From contig JAFFSR010000136.1 in NCBI GenBank assembly GCA_017163975.1, positions 11,405,501 through 11,469,500 of the forward strand: 64,000 nt of DNA. Reading direction: 5' to 3'. The stretch comes from Anastatus disparis (Eukaryota > Arthropoda > Insecta > Hymenoptera > Eupelmidae). How positions within the stretch are numbered: the stretch's first letter is position 1; the number at the start of each line of letters is the position of its first letter. The translations under genes and the position numbers were made by a program. This document shows positions 44,641-58,250 of the stretch, in pieces. Under the pieces are notes generated by a model. The model was given only the letters and a program-made list of their open reading frames with translations, was not told where the DNA came from and did no database searches.

Positions 44641-47600
44641 TTTCTTCAGTGATACATAAATGAGTGTCCATACTTTCTTGTTTTATATTTTGCCATTTTT
44701 ATTTTTTTAAACACTTTTTATTTTTCTCACACATGCCCAGTATTAATATGAAAATTATTTTTGCTATGATTTATTTTCTTACAGTATATTTGTATTGGCA
44801 ATCGTGTATGATTGTTACTGATGATTCTATTGTAACCGATAAATAGTAACCTTAGAAAAAACGCACAAGATGAATTTTCTTTTTTACTTAATAAATGTGA
44901 TTCTTATAATGAATTTTTAGAAAGAATATTATCTATAAATCGATATGACTTTTCATACTTTTATATAGTTATGATTTACATATAATACTATATTAACCAA
45001 GCGAAAGGAGGAGAAAAGAGAAAGAGAGTAAAGAGCGTTTCCTTTAGTAGAGCGCGTTTTGTGAGAGTAGCGCTTTTAATGGCACGACATCATATATATA
45101 TATATATAGGATACTATATAGAGTGCTTTGGTCTTTTCCTCAATTGGAAAGCTCCCTCCGATAAGTGCTCTGCTATATCGTAATAAACACTTACACGCGC
45201 ATACACATATATACGCATATACATATATACATACATTAAACAAACTAAAATAGGAAACAAAAGCGAGAGTAAAAAGAATAATGTATATAAATGTGCATGT
45301 ATATGTGTCTGCAAAATTAAAGAGATTTTACAAGAAATTAGTGCAGGAATATAAAAAATCAGTAGGAGGACAAAAAAAAAATAAGATAGAAACTTTGAAG
45401 TAATAAAAAGTGTATAAAAATATGAGTTTCGCGAGGACTGAGAAGAAATGGAATAAAAATAGGAAAGTAAAAAAGGTGAGCTCGTTAACGTACAGTCCAT
45501 CGTTTTTTTTCTCTAATTCCAATGCTTTTACAGCAACATGCAGTCGTTTTCAAGCTCTTTACGCAGTACATACAAATAAGTTTAAATGACTTATTGATAA
45601 ATGAATTGTAAGATTCCTTAATTTCTTAATTATAAGTTCACAAAAAAAATAAATGATCGTTTACTATTTATACAAGAAAATTCCAGTTTATTAATCAGCT
45701 TTTACATTAATTTGTAAATTTTCTACGCTACTTTGCATATCTGTAATGGGGTTTAAAGGAGCTTACATGCCAACACGCGAAAGCTCTTGGTAAGCTTCGC
45801 CTGTACCGAGCAAATGCGCTTTACTTCGTACGAGCATGCAACGTAATTTCATTGCTCCGAGCTTTTTCACTTTTAAACACGAGTATATATGTATATATAT
45901 ATACACATAGCATGTAGAGGTGTGTACATATGTATGTATGTATATATTCCAAGCTGCTGTCTCTTTTCTCCTTTAATACCTTGCATCCTTGCTAATATAT
46001 CGAATTTAAATCAAGGTACCTTACTACAATCTAGACAGCAGCTGGTTTACTGCCTCCCTCTCTCTCTTAGCTCAACGTGGATTAAAGCTCTATAATGGCT
46101 TTACTAGATTTTAATAATTGCATTTGAGGAATTTTTTTACTTTTTTATTTAACGTTGAAAAATTTAATTCATGAGAAAATAATCATTTTATACGGAGCTT
46201 TTTTTAACTATAGTTCATGTGATTATGTAAGTTGTTTAACCTATTACTTTTTTATGAGTCGAGAGAATGTGTAACATAAAATATAGTTGCAGTAGCAGCA
46301 TTACGAGTAAGACTTCGTAAATGATTGGCACAAGTATTTCGTAAAAAAAATGCAAGTATTATAATGTAAGATTAATAAAACGAAATGACGTTTAATGGGT
46401 AAAAGCACAATTTTATAGCTAAGATTGACACACAAATTTGTAAATCCATGTAGCTTATTGCACCGTTTTATAGACACTGTAATCAAACGAATATATATTT
46501 TGCTTCTACTGCAACTATATTTTTAGAAAAATATTGAAATAATTTCTGATGATTTGAATTTATTTAAATTGAGACTAAACGATGGACTCGTTAACTACTT
46601 AAAGATGGTAAATAAAAATAAATAATGAAATGCCGAGTACTGCCACGCGATACACCAAACACTGAAAAAAAATGAAAGAAGGAGGTAATCCACCAAAGAC
46701 ATACAAATCTAGTTGACATTACAATAAAGAGTATAAAGACCGTAAAATATGAAAAAAAAATGAAAGCCAACAAATTAATAATAATGTACGCGCGCGCTAA
46801 TGTACACAAGTATTGTCATGTGCGTGCACAAATGTGTAAGTTAAAATGAAAAAAAAATTAACGTTGTAAAATGTGAACATGCGGAGAGTAGATAAAGAAA
46901 ATTTCAAAAGAACACGTACGCGCGTACACCGAGAGAAAAATTATTGCGTGTTCGAATAGCTGCAAAAATAAAAAAAGAAAACAAAGATATATAAATATAT
47001 ATATGAACTCGAATTTTAAGAATTGTCGAAACCGAATTTAAATGCACACATCTCTTTTTTAAGCATCAAGTGAATTGTATTTTTTACTCGGTGCGCAACT
47101 GTATGTGCATATATACATATAGATACATCATTTATATGTATATAGGTATATGTACACATATGTATGTATATATTTATTTATACATATATACACATATATA
47201 CACATGTACCTCGAATAACGCAATTATTTCTTTTTTCTTGGTGTATCGCTAATCGTATTAGGATGGCCTAAATAATAAAAAAAATTTCTTCTACGTGATT
47301 GATGCAAAATTTAAATTGCGTATATATTAAAAGTAGCTACGTTTAAAAAGGCTGCGACTTTTAAAAATAAAAAAAAAATTTAATGTAAACACATGTTAAA
47401 AAGCGCCGATTGTCGCGAGACACAAATAAATACGCGCTAATATAAATGCGCGTATGAAAATGATAGTGAGATATAAATTATAATTAAAAAATAAAAAATA
47501 AAAAACACGTGAGTCACAATACTTAAAGCAAAAAAAAAAAAAAATTAATAATTAAAAAGTGTAAATGAAAATAATGTTTCCTTTGTTGTATCGCGGAGAA

Positions 47601-49132
47601 AAGGGAGAAGATTAAATGAAAAATAAAATAAAATAAAGAAAGAAAAGTGTGCAATCTTTAAATGACGTTTTCCTTGGGTTTATTTTGCGAAATGCGAAAC
47701 ACTCGCACAGTCAGTCACAGTGTTTGGCTACTGCCTTGTAGATATATATAGATAGATATAATGCGCCATAAATGAAAAAAATAAAATAAAAACTATATAA
47801 TAAAAGTAAATATATAATGTATAATGCATACCCACGCGTACACGCAAATCCTCAAAAAATAAAACAAAACACGTGCAACAAAGCAAAAATTAAAAATTAA
47901 ATTACCTGCAAATACAAAATACACTATATATATACATTCAAACAAACATACAAATCAACGGAGAATATTTTGTGAGAAATTGTTGTTGATCCATGTATTA
48001 ATATTTTATAGAAACATTTCAAATCATTACGATTATCATTGAAATTCCAAATTCTTTGTTAGATAAATTTTATTTTTTAATTTATTTCAAACAAAGTAGA
48101 ATCCAATAATAATTTTTCCGATAAAATTTTTCTCCGTGTACATAAAAAATACATATTATACAAAAGAAGTAAAAACAAAACTATGCCAGCTTGCACGTGC
48201 GTATTGCGAATTGCAATCGAACATTGGTTATTCGAGCTCTGTATTATTAATTATTAAGGCGCGTCTGTTATAGAGTGATATAAATGAATAAAAAAATAAA
48301 GCAAAAGAAGAATTGTAAGATTAAGTTGAAGAAAGGAGAAGATTAATAAAAATAAAGGAAAAATCGTGAAAAATATTTAATTGTACGAAGCAGGAGAATG
48401 TAAAAGGCAAAATGTTAAAAAAAGTATGAGAGGAAAAGTATAAAAAAATAAGCTCGACGAATGATATGATGTATACATATAAATATAAATAAATATATGT
48501 TTCCTCCCTTTTGTTCGGGCGAATCGCGCGACGATCCGTAATTTATAAGTAGGTTAAATCGATGCTTTCAAATATACGAAGACCAAGTGCGCACGACAAA
48601 TGAGTGTATACATGCAGCAAAGAAGAAAAAAAATCATATGTTCATATAAAAATTAAATACATTTTACAAATACGCACTCGTACATGTATCGTTCTTAAGG
48701 TGGCTTTGGCGACTTTTAATAAAAGTATAGAAAAATAAGTTAAAAATAACAAGAAATGTAATGAATTTTTCATAAAAGTTTCAAAAATATCAGGTCATTG
48801 ACCAAATTGAAGAGAAAAATTAAGCATGGGCTTTTATGAATAAAGTAATCTCTACACTTATAACGCAGTAATAAAAAAATAATTTTTTATAAATCAAAAA
48901 TGAAATTCTAGATTATTTTGTTAAATATTCCTATCAATAAAAAAATAACATTTTCGATGGAATAAGAATATTTAAAAAAAATGAATTAGTATTGTTATAA
49001 TTAGGAAGTTAGTTATAAATTGTAAGTGTTTTTTGTTAAATAATTAAATATAATTGAAATTATAAATATAATAATTGGTTATAAAAATTTTTATAAAAAT
49101 AATTTTAGAGAAACAAAAAAATATTTCTTACG

Positions 49133-49176
49133 GGCCTCGATTAGATACGACCCTAAACGCCGAAGCCTCCTTAAAC
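49133..49176. repeat. Diverged fragment of the complex repeat head
   Basis: GGGCCTCGATTAGATACGAC and the following CCTAAACGCCGAAGCCTCCTT align with the start of copies A and B (GCCCTGACTAGGTACGGTCC / TGGGCGCACGTGCCTCCTT). A third, older copy truncated to its first ~45 bp. Confidence 0.5.
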
Positions 49177-50763
49177 TTTGATGTGAACAACATTCATTCT
49201 TTGAAAGGTTAAACGCTCAATTTCTCATTCCTTGTTATTTTATAAATTTTATTTTACTAAAAATGTAATTATTTGTATGAAAACTCTCGATGTATAAACA
49301 ATCTAGTATTAAATAACCTTTGAAAAAATACTCATGTACTTAGTGAATGAACAAAGGATCACTTATAAATAAAAACAAAATCAATAAGCTCAGTAGAACT
49401 AGCAATTTTTTAATAACAAAATTATAAAATTATCACAATATTAAACGTGTACATTGATATAATTCTAGATATTGCATGTACAGTATGTATGAAACTTGTA
49501 TTAAACTAATTATTAAATCAATATTTTTATTTTACAAAAATGATATAGTTTTTCAAGAAAGTAACTTTATAGTAATTATTTTAGTATTAAAAAGTGTATT
49601 TTTTAGTAAAAAAAAATTTAACTATTTAATTTTATTGATTAACTTAGACAGCCCTTAACTCGGTTGAAAATTAGCCAAAACTATTCTAAAAGTAAGTATT
49701 TTATATATTAATTTATTTTTTTATCTAGAAAGCATATACAGAATATAATATCGATAAAACCATATCGATTTGTCTAAAAGACGAATAGAGAAGTAAAAAA
49801 GAAAAGAGCGTAAATTTTTCCAAGTACGAATGGTTGTTCACATCTTTAGTGCTACCTATATATACATACACAAAAGGTGCTGCGATCTTGTAATGAGAAA
49901 AGAAAAAAAAGGAAAAAGGAAAAGAAAAAAAGGCGCAAAAGAGAATGCGTGCTTGAACGAAAGAGGAAAATATCGATTGCGTGTGTTGTACGATGTGCGT
50001 GTGTGAGAGAGAAAAAGAGAGAATAAAGAAGAAGTACTGAAGTATGGGCGTGCGGATCGATGATATATACAACCGAAATAAAAAAAAAGTATATGCGAAA
50101 TTCTCAAAATAAAACAGAGAAACAAGAAAAAAAGTCATCTTACTAATGGAACAAGAAACAAAAGAATTATAATACAAAACAAAAAAAAAATAAGAAAACG
50201 TTTTAAAAAAAAAGCAAGATATAATGATTATAAACAGGATAATTAAGTATTGAGTTAACAGAGACAAATTGTTTAGCAAAAATTTACTGTTACCGTTTTC
50301 AATTGATAAAGATCAAAGTTTCTCGAATTAATACTGTAGTAATTTTTGCTATTCTATTTCTTTCTGTCTACGACAAATAAAAACAAAAAAAGAGAAATAA
50401 CAAAAAAAAAAAATGCAAAATAAACAAAAAAATATAGAATTAAGTTAAGGTTTTTTTCTCGATATTTCGACTTAAACCGAACCAAGACTCTGCATGAAAC
50501 CCTTTTTGAATAATCGTGGAGATCAATCGCATAAAAAAAAATCAAGCGCGACGGGACGATTTTTCGAGCGATCGACCATACGTACGTATTATATTATATA
50601 TACATACAAAAAAAGACGGGTGACGAATAAATAAAATAATAATATATGTTAAAAAATGGAATGCGTCCTGCCTGTAGAGAAAAGAGATAAATAAAAAAAG
50701 GGGGAAATTCAACGTTGCGTGCGATAAGAAGAATGAAAAATGTATATGTGTATACATGTATAT

Positions 50764-50803
50764 ATTATACATATGTGTGTATATGTATACACATATGTAT
50801 AAT
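50764..50803. repeat. Perfect 15-bp-arm hairpin of TA/CA words
   Basis: ATTATACATATGTGT and ACACATATGTATAAT are exact inverted copies with a 10-nt loop. Probably derived from a TA/CA microsatellite; an RNA hairpin if transcribed. Confidence 0.6.
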
Positions 50804-51330
50804 GTAGTTTATTGATAAAAAAATAAGAAATATGTGCATGTGCAGTCGAGGCCCTCGAGAATCGCCAATCGTCACGTTAATACCTAGTCTCTACGTCTTC
50901 ATTAATAAACGCACAATTTTTCTCAATCTTCGATCCTGCTACTTTATTTTTCCTCATGTACACACTTTTCTTTTCCCCCCTTCTTTACCACCATTTTCAG
51001 CTGCCACCATTCACCACCCACGCCTTACAACTTTTATGTGTGTATCTTCGTCGTCATCGTATTCTTTCTTACTATAGTATTACCCCCATTTTTTTTCATC
51101 CCACAATCGACCGACTTTATTATATATGGTCCTTTTTTGACTATTTTTTTGTACTCTTATTCTATATGTTTTTTCTGTCGTTATTTTTCCTTATTTTTTT
51201 TTATAAGTTTAAAATTAATGTGCATGTAATTAAAAATGTTAAAATGATGATTGTTGACGACGCGAAATTATCGAGGGGTTATTATTTTGTATACTATATA
51301 AAGTAATGAATAATTAATAAACTTCATTAC

Positions 51331-54000
51331 AAAATTATAAAAAGTTTTGTTGACGTGGAATATATTTTCTTTGCTTTCGGATATTTTTATAATTAAAATA
51401 TAATTCCAATATATTTAAAGTAAAAATAATAAGTTATTTATGATAATAATATTTGTACAATAAGTGTGCTTACAATCTATTTCCTATCTTTGTATGCTAC
51501 CGCTAAATGACACACATAGAAAAGTATTTAAAACGTGTAAACGATTTTATGGAAGGTAAAATATTCCAATTGAATCAACTAATAGACATATATTATATAA
51601 TGAGTATATGAGTGAGTTGAGCAGAGATTTTTTAAAAAGATTAATGAATTAACACCTCGACAACAAACGCCGTCGGCGGTTTAAAAATTTTTTTTTTCTT
51701 CCTTTTTTTATGTCATTACGATTACGTACGATGGAGCTTTGTATAAAAGATCAAGAGGTTTTTTTATATAAACGCGTCACCATATCTATCCTTTAATTTA
51801 TAAATTTCTAAGATTTTATAACCATTCACGCTGCGAAGTAAAGAAATGAAAAAAAAACTTGGTTACTTGGCTCATTTATACTGAAAACAGACGTGATTTT
51901 TGTTAAAGGTGCATAAATTTTTTATTTTATAATATAAATAATTAATGTGTCTATTCTGATTGTTAATGTTATGAAAGTTGTTTTGTTTTGTTATAAAATT
52001 TTTCTTATAAATAACAAAAAAATAATTTCTAAATAATATATTTACTTTTTTATTAAATCACCTTTTTTGTTTGACCTCTTACAGTAACTGTATATTTTAT
52101 AATTTGACGATAAAAACGGTTAATTAATTTATTTCATTATGAGCTAATATTAATGAGGAATGATAAAAAATATATTATATAAAGTTGTAAATTTTTGTAT
52201 ATAATTTATGTATAATTTTACATGTGATATCGGATGTAAGTGAAATTTTTTCTTCAAAGATAAAAGAGGAAAAGAAACTTTGTAATTTCCAAGATTAAAT
52301 GAGTAAATTTAAAAAAACAAACTCAAAAATAAAATAAATGGATAAGAAAAAAGGAATTGACAGCTACATCAACAACGATTACGACCCAATAATAATAAAT
52401 GCAGAAAAAGGTAAACATAATATCAAATATAAAAGGCAAGATCGAAATTCGTATGATCGATAATTATTCTTAAAAATAACGTATACACATATAGTTGATG
52501 AGGTATATATGCCGTCGGCTCTCTCATCATTGACATATACAATATACCTTACGCCTTGTAAATTCTCTATTTTTTTTCTCCGCGTTAACGGAGTATTTTA
52601 TTGCCTTAAAGTGTCAAGATTAATAATTAAAAGAAGGAAAAATAATAAGATGAAGAAAAATTTCTACATATATAACAAACCGAGAGAGCTTAAACACTCG
52701 ATATCCTTGAACATCTCACACTTTTGCGTATACCTACGTTTTTCTCATAACGTAATTAGCAATAAACATTTTTATTTATTACGAATCCAAAGTAACAAGA
52801 CAAAGAAGATGAAGAATAAAAAAAAATAAGAAGAGAGAGGAGGATATGGGGAAAAAAGATATTTAAAAAATCAACGACATTTGTCTCTTTAACTTATTCT
52901 CAAAGTGATTTCTGTCTTACTTGAAGTATACTCACGTATCGCCAATTATCTTATCTTTAGAAAACCTTATATACTCCTCATTAGGAGAGAGAAGTACTTT
53001 CGCCCTTTGCTTTTTTTTTAAACTCTTTGGTATATATGTATAATATATTAATTTTTTTCGTTCATTTCGATTGCAATCGTTTCTTCTTCTTCTTCTTGTG
53101 TGGTGTCTCTCGCACCTAGACCATGAATTTTTATTCGATAAACTGCAAGGCCTTCGTTTATCCTGTATAACAGAAAAAAAAAAATTACTTACTCTATGGT
53201 ATATATGTATATATGACGAGTCAGGAGGAAAAAAAAGAGAGAATTGCCCTTAAAGGAAATTCTTTTCTGTGCCCTTTTATAGGGGGGCGCGAGACAAGAC
53301 TTTATTTTGTCGATTCTGTTGTATTTATCTCGAATAATCTTTTTTTTTCTCTCTTTTACTTCTCTTCTTGACCATGACCGTATGTGTAACTTGAGTGAAT
53401 TCCTTGACGAGTAAGTCATAATTGCTTAAACGCACTTTAACGAGGTGTACTTATTTCTTATATTTTTTTCTCTTATTTCAAATGAAAAGATACATATGTG
53501 CGTTGATGATTAAAATGCATAAATTAAAAATATGCGTTGTTTGTTAAATAAATTTTTGCCTTATGTAAAGTTATAAATCTTATGACTATTAACTGCCGAA
53601 TGATACAATGATATAGAAATTTATTTGTTTATTTGATAAAGAGGATGAAATCAAATCTTTTTTTATCAAGATAGTGTCACGTCTTCAATAAAAATATCAA
53701 TAATCTTCACCTCAGATATATCTTATAACTATTGAAAATAACTGTCCTTGAAATATTTATTTTTTTAATAATGAATTTATACAGTAAGAGCAAAAAAGAG
53801 CAACCCTTTTTTGTAATTAGATTTTATAAATTCTTTTTTTTTCGTTGCCTTTTAGCATATTTAATGAAATTTTAATCCCGTAAAATTTAACGACGACGGA
53901 AACCTGTTTATAACATGTTCAAAACGAAGAAATTATAAAATAAGACCAAAAAAATAATAACAAGAACAAAAAGAAAAAAAATAAACGATAAAGCAAAAAG
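51331..54000. other. AT-rich intergenic DNA
   Basis: No gene recognised. A minus-strand donor-like GATAC|GTGAGTATAC lies at 52936-52927 in a CpG-containing patch, without an identifiable exon. A TTC run is at 53079-53098. Confidence 0.4.
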
Positions 54001-57000
54001 AAGATAATAAGTAAAAGAAAGTAATGGAAAAAAAAGGTTGAAGAAAAAACTACAATATAGTTGAAATGCTAAAAAGTTTAGCAAGATCTTTAATTGGACT
54101 AGAAGGCGCGTATATACGTCGAAAGTCTATGACGCTTGGATACGGGAAAATTTCAAATTCAAGAGTGTCGATCAGCAATAAATCGATTTACGAGGATTTT
54201 CCGGGAATAGCCCGGAGAACGGTCCCAATTAAAGCCAAGCCTTCAGAGATATAGAAAAGAATCGTCATAGATTTTTTTTCTTTTTTAGAAATAAAAAAAG
54301 AGAAAAAGAGTCGTGTGTACATTCGCCAAGTATCGACGTTTCCTGCGATCTTTCAAAGACTGACTGAGAGATAGAAAGAAATAAAAAAAAAAGAGAAATA
54401 AAAAGAGAAAGAGAAAGAAAGAATGGTATTAATGGGCACTGGGCCATTAGAAGCGCCGTCGATGCACTTTTCCAACAAGTCGTCCTCGCAAAAACTAGTA
54501 CTCAACTTTTATATACGAGAGCTCGGAATGTCGCGCGCTTAAGACACGACATATACACACATACGCGTGTGTGCGTGGACTCAAGTTTTCTCCGAATAAA
54601 ATTCTAACGATCGCGCCCTAACTTTATAAAAAAAAAATAAAGAGTAGCTTTCCAATGCTTGACTTTCGTTTCGTTAATTTACACGGATCAAAATAGTGTA
54701 ATGTAGAGAATGTTCAGTTTTTTTTTTTACGAGAACGTTTAATTGATACGTGATTTAAATATTTTTCACATTAATCGATTGATTTTTTGCAATAATTTAT
54801 AAATTTATATAATTTGCATAAATTTTATAGTTATTGAATTATATAACTCTAGAAAAAAATTGATGTTTAATAAATTTTATAGAAAAAACATTTTTTTATT
54901 TTTATCTAGCTCGGTACTTAAATACATCGAAATTTCATAATGAAATTTCAATATTTTCAATAAAAATTTTTATTATACATCAATCCGATACTGTTTTTCA
55001 ATTATAACATTAAAATGTTAAATTATGCATGACACAATTATTAAGTTATACTAAAGAGAAAAGAAAATAAATGATAAAAAATATTAATTTCGAATAATAT
55101 TATTTATTTTCTGTTTCTTAATATGACATATGAGGAAAAAATATACTTTATTATCGTATCATAAAAATTTATCTTATTTTTATCATATTAATTTAAATTA
55201 AAATAATCAATGATTTAAAAAAAAAGAAAAAATAATTGTTACACGACTCGCTTGATTGTATAAAGTAAGTATCAAAAATATTTACTTCATTTGTGTAAAA
55301 AAAATCCCAAAAAAAGAATGTCAGTTTGTTTGTATCATTGCTCCTTTGAATCTCAATAAAAACCGTCATTTTATTAACGTTCACCTTTAAGTTCTTACGC
55401 ACCGGCAATTTTTTTTTTCCTTTTTTTTTTCTTACAACGAATGGAAGGAGTGTTCCTTTTTTTTATGTTATTTTTCGTTCGCTCGACATTTATATGTGTT
55501 TCTCTGTGTGTATATATGTGTATATTCTTAAACGGCGAATGACGCGAAAGCGATTATTGTCGATCGGTCGACCAAAGTATATCTCTCTCTTCTTTTTCTT
55601 CTTCTTATTCTTATTCTTAATTCTTTCTTTTTTTTACTTTTTGCTCTTCTCGAATGTATCCTTGGGAAAAATCTATGTAAATTACCAAGCTCTCGCGCTG
55701 CTCGCGTTAATGAGTTTCTCCCCAAGCGTATAGAACGCAACGACGACGAGCGACCAAGCGATCATCGCCAATTTATTCAACCAGACTTTTATCGATAGGC
55801 TTGGATTAGACGTATAAAATGTCTACATTCCTTATTTTGGATTGTCAAAAAAAAAAAGAAATTAAAAAAAGTATATGAGCAATAGTAAGGCAAAAAGAGA
55901 AAACTTTGGATAAATACTGTGAGGGAAAAAGACATCATATAATCATATGTCTTTTTAGCAAAGACTAAAATGAATGACTTTCATTACATAAAGCATTGAG
56001 ACGGATAAGAAGGATTGATTTAATGGTGTGTTAGAGCAAAGAAAATAAATAGTTTAATCATGTATATTTTAAGAATAAAATCTTCATTTACCCAAGAAGA
56101 GAACGTACGTATTTGTAATTTAAAGAAAAAAAATTTTAATTTTCATTGCTTCATATCTTTGCAGAATTAAAGACTCAGACCTTGAGCGGCTTCTGCCTTA
56201 ACGACAGGAGAGGAGAGATTAAAAAAAAAACATTTTATATGGTAGCATTAAAAGTTACAGGTAGCTATATTATCCAAGGAGGGCGATTCTGAATCTTGAA
56301 CTATTTGCTCAAAGCCCTTTCTTGAGCTTTTTTACCATCGGTTAATGTAGAAGCTGTGCTTTTAGTCATTTAAAGCTTTTGACTTTTTTTTTAACTTTAT
56401 AATTTATTTTTTTTATGTAAATGAATACCTATAAATATGCTTTAGGATTAATGAAATACTTAATGTCATCGTTTATTAAATATTAAAATGTTGGAACTTA
56501 CCGTTAGATAATGTTTTAATTTTTTCCATGTTACATTTTTCAATAAATAATGAGACGCATAATATTTATCCTTAAATTGATGATCAAATAAATCAGTTTA
56601 CATAAAAAATAACGTAAAACACCTAGTTGCTCTTTTATAATAACTTTGATTATAATGTATGTATTTTGCCAAAGTTATAAAACAGAACAAATTTTTTATT
56701 TTTATCTCAGCATTAACATTAGAAAACTTGAAAGTAAAATGAGAAACAATTAATAATAGTCAAAACCTTAAAATTTAAAAAAAAAGAAACTAAAAAATGA
56801 CAAGTTAATGCCTTCGTCGCGTTTGGTTCTTAAAGCAGCCAAGCGTTTCATTTAAATCGAGTAGCTCGAGCAAATCAATGTAATTTAAATTCAACTTAAT
56901 GTGCTTTCATATATAACGCGATATATAAATATATAAACGAGCTTATGTATTTCTTGTTAATTTGACGATACATTAGAAAACGAGTTGAAAATATATACAT

Positions 57001-58250
57001 ACGAGAAATGAAAGTGTTTTCAGCAATTATTTCTTATTTTTATCATTTGCAAAATAATTGGCCGCTTGTTAATTTTGTTTCTTTTAATTTTCCGTCCTAA
57101 TATTTTATATCACTTGGATTTTTTTTTGATTTTTTGGTATTTAAATATAAAACCTCTACTTTGAATGATATATAATATATATATATATATATTTTAGCCA
57201 ATCATATACATTAGTTTTATTATCTCGTCCCTTTAGTGTCGCAATTAAATTCGTACGTATATCTCATATTTTCAAGATTATGCATTGATTGCAAAAAACT
57301 ACTGACGAACGAGAGAAAAAAAGAGGGTGAGAGAGAGAAATTTTTTTATATATACATATAATCCATGCGGTGGTATCCATTCCCAAAGAACCGCGGTGAG
57401 TACTGCATGAAATTCGATGCGATATCGGTAATAAGGTATCCCCTGTCTCTCCTTTACTTTTCTTCCTCGTTATAACGTGCATGCCTTTGCTGCTGTTTCG
57501 CATATAACCATGCATCTTTTACGGGTTATACTTTATTTTATTTTTTATTTTTTATAATCTTACGCGCCAGACGTAAAAGTAAATCGCGTAAAGTTATGAA
57601 TAATAATAACATTTAAAAAATAAGAATAAGGAGAAAAAAAAGATATTGAGTTTAACTACCTTGTAATGTAATGGTAATTTTTAAAATAACTAAATTTTTG
57701 ACAGGTGTTTAAAGAACTTTTTTTTACGTGTTGCGAATATAAGTTTTTCTCTCGCTTTTTTTTTAAATATTGCTTTTTTTTCATCACGTGAAAGTACAGC
57801 CAATTATCTTAATTGTGGTCTAAAATTCTTTATTTATATTCGTTGCTGTTTTTTTATATCGCTACTCATGTAAGAGCCAAATATTTTGGTTTTTTAAAGA
57901 AGTATGATAAGCTTACTGTACATAATGCAAAATATCGATGTACAAACAGTTTCATAAATCATAACTGTATTATCGATATTAATCTTTATAAAATATTTTT
58001 AAAAATATTGTATATTTTTCGAAATTGCTATTTTACTTTTAAGTTAATCTTTATGCTCTAATCGGATATAAATTTCAAAAATGTTTCTTTAAAAAATAAG
58101 ACGGTAAAAATCTGAAAAATTTCTACTTTTTTTTCCTGATAATCTACTGGCATTTAAAAATGTCACGTGAAGTCAGCGGATATGTAAATTGCTATCTTAC
58201 GCTCTCATTCACGTAATCGTAAAACGATCTTTTTAAAAATAAAAATGCCA
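54001..58250. other. Non-coding, alternating islands and AT-rich DNA
   Basis: GA/CT-rich CpG-containing islands at about 54.05-54.65, 55.4-55.8, 56.1-56.35 and 57.25-57.6 kb. The frame at 54066-54254 (Ser/Arg/Lys-rich, 62 codons) and that at 57264-57515 show no known motif. A plus-strand donor AACCGCG|GTGAGTACT at about 57393 is attractive, but no exon can be defined. Confidence 0.35.

Larger units (their letters stand above)
44641..51330 (+). other. Possible extended Dhit 3' UTR
   Basis: The same UTR-like texture continues: A-rich plus strand, scattered CpG words such as ACGCGTACAC, TGTATATA motifs (Pumilio-like) and TA repeats. It runs to about 48.7 kb and again 49.7-51.3 kb, with more ordinary AT-rich DNA at 48.7-49.7 kb. 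AATAAA at 51316-51321 followed by a T/G-rich segment is the last strong candidate end. Long 3' UTR extensions are common in insect neural genes, but the stretch could equally be intergenic. No coding exon seen. Confidence 0.3.

Noticed and set aside
49725..50279. 184-codon minus-strand Phe-rich frame
   Set aside because: Created by an A-rich plus strand (AAAGAAAAAA runs); hydrophobic appearance is compositional.
54066..54254. 62-codon plus-strand frame with moderately protein-like composition
   Set aside because: No known motif, no splice or promoter evidence; within a GA-rich island that also gives other frames.
56174..56215. Acceptor-like TTTGCAG followed by IKDSDLERLLP-stop
   Set aside because: Only 11 codons, no upstream exon found and no recognisable terminus.
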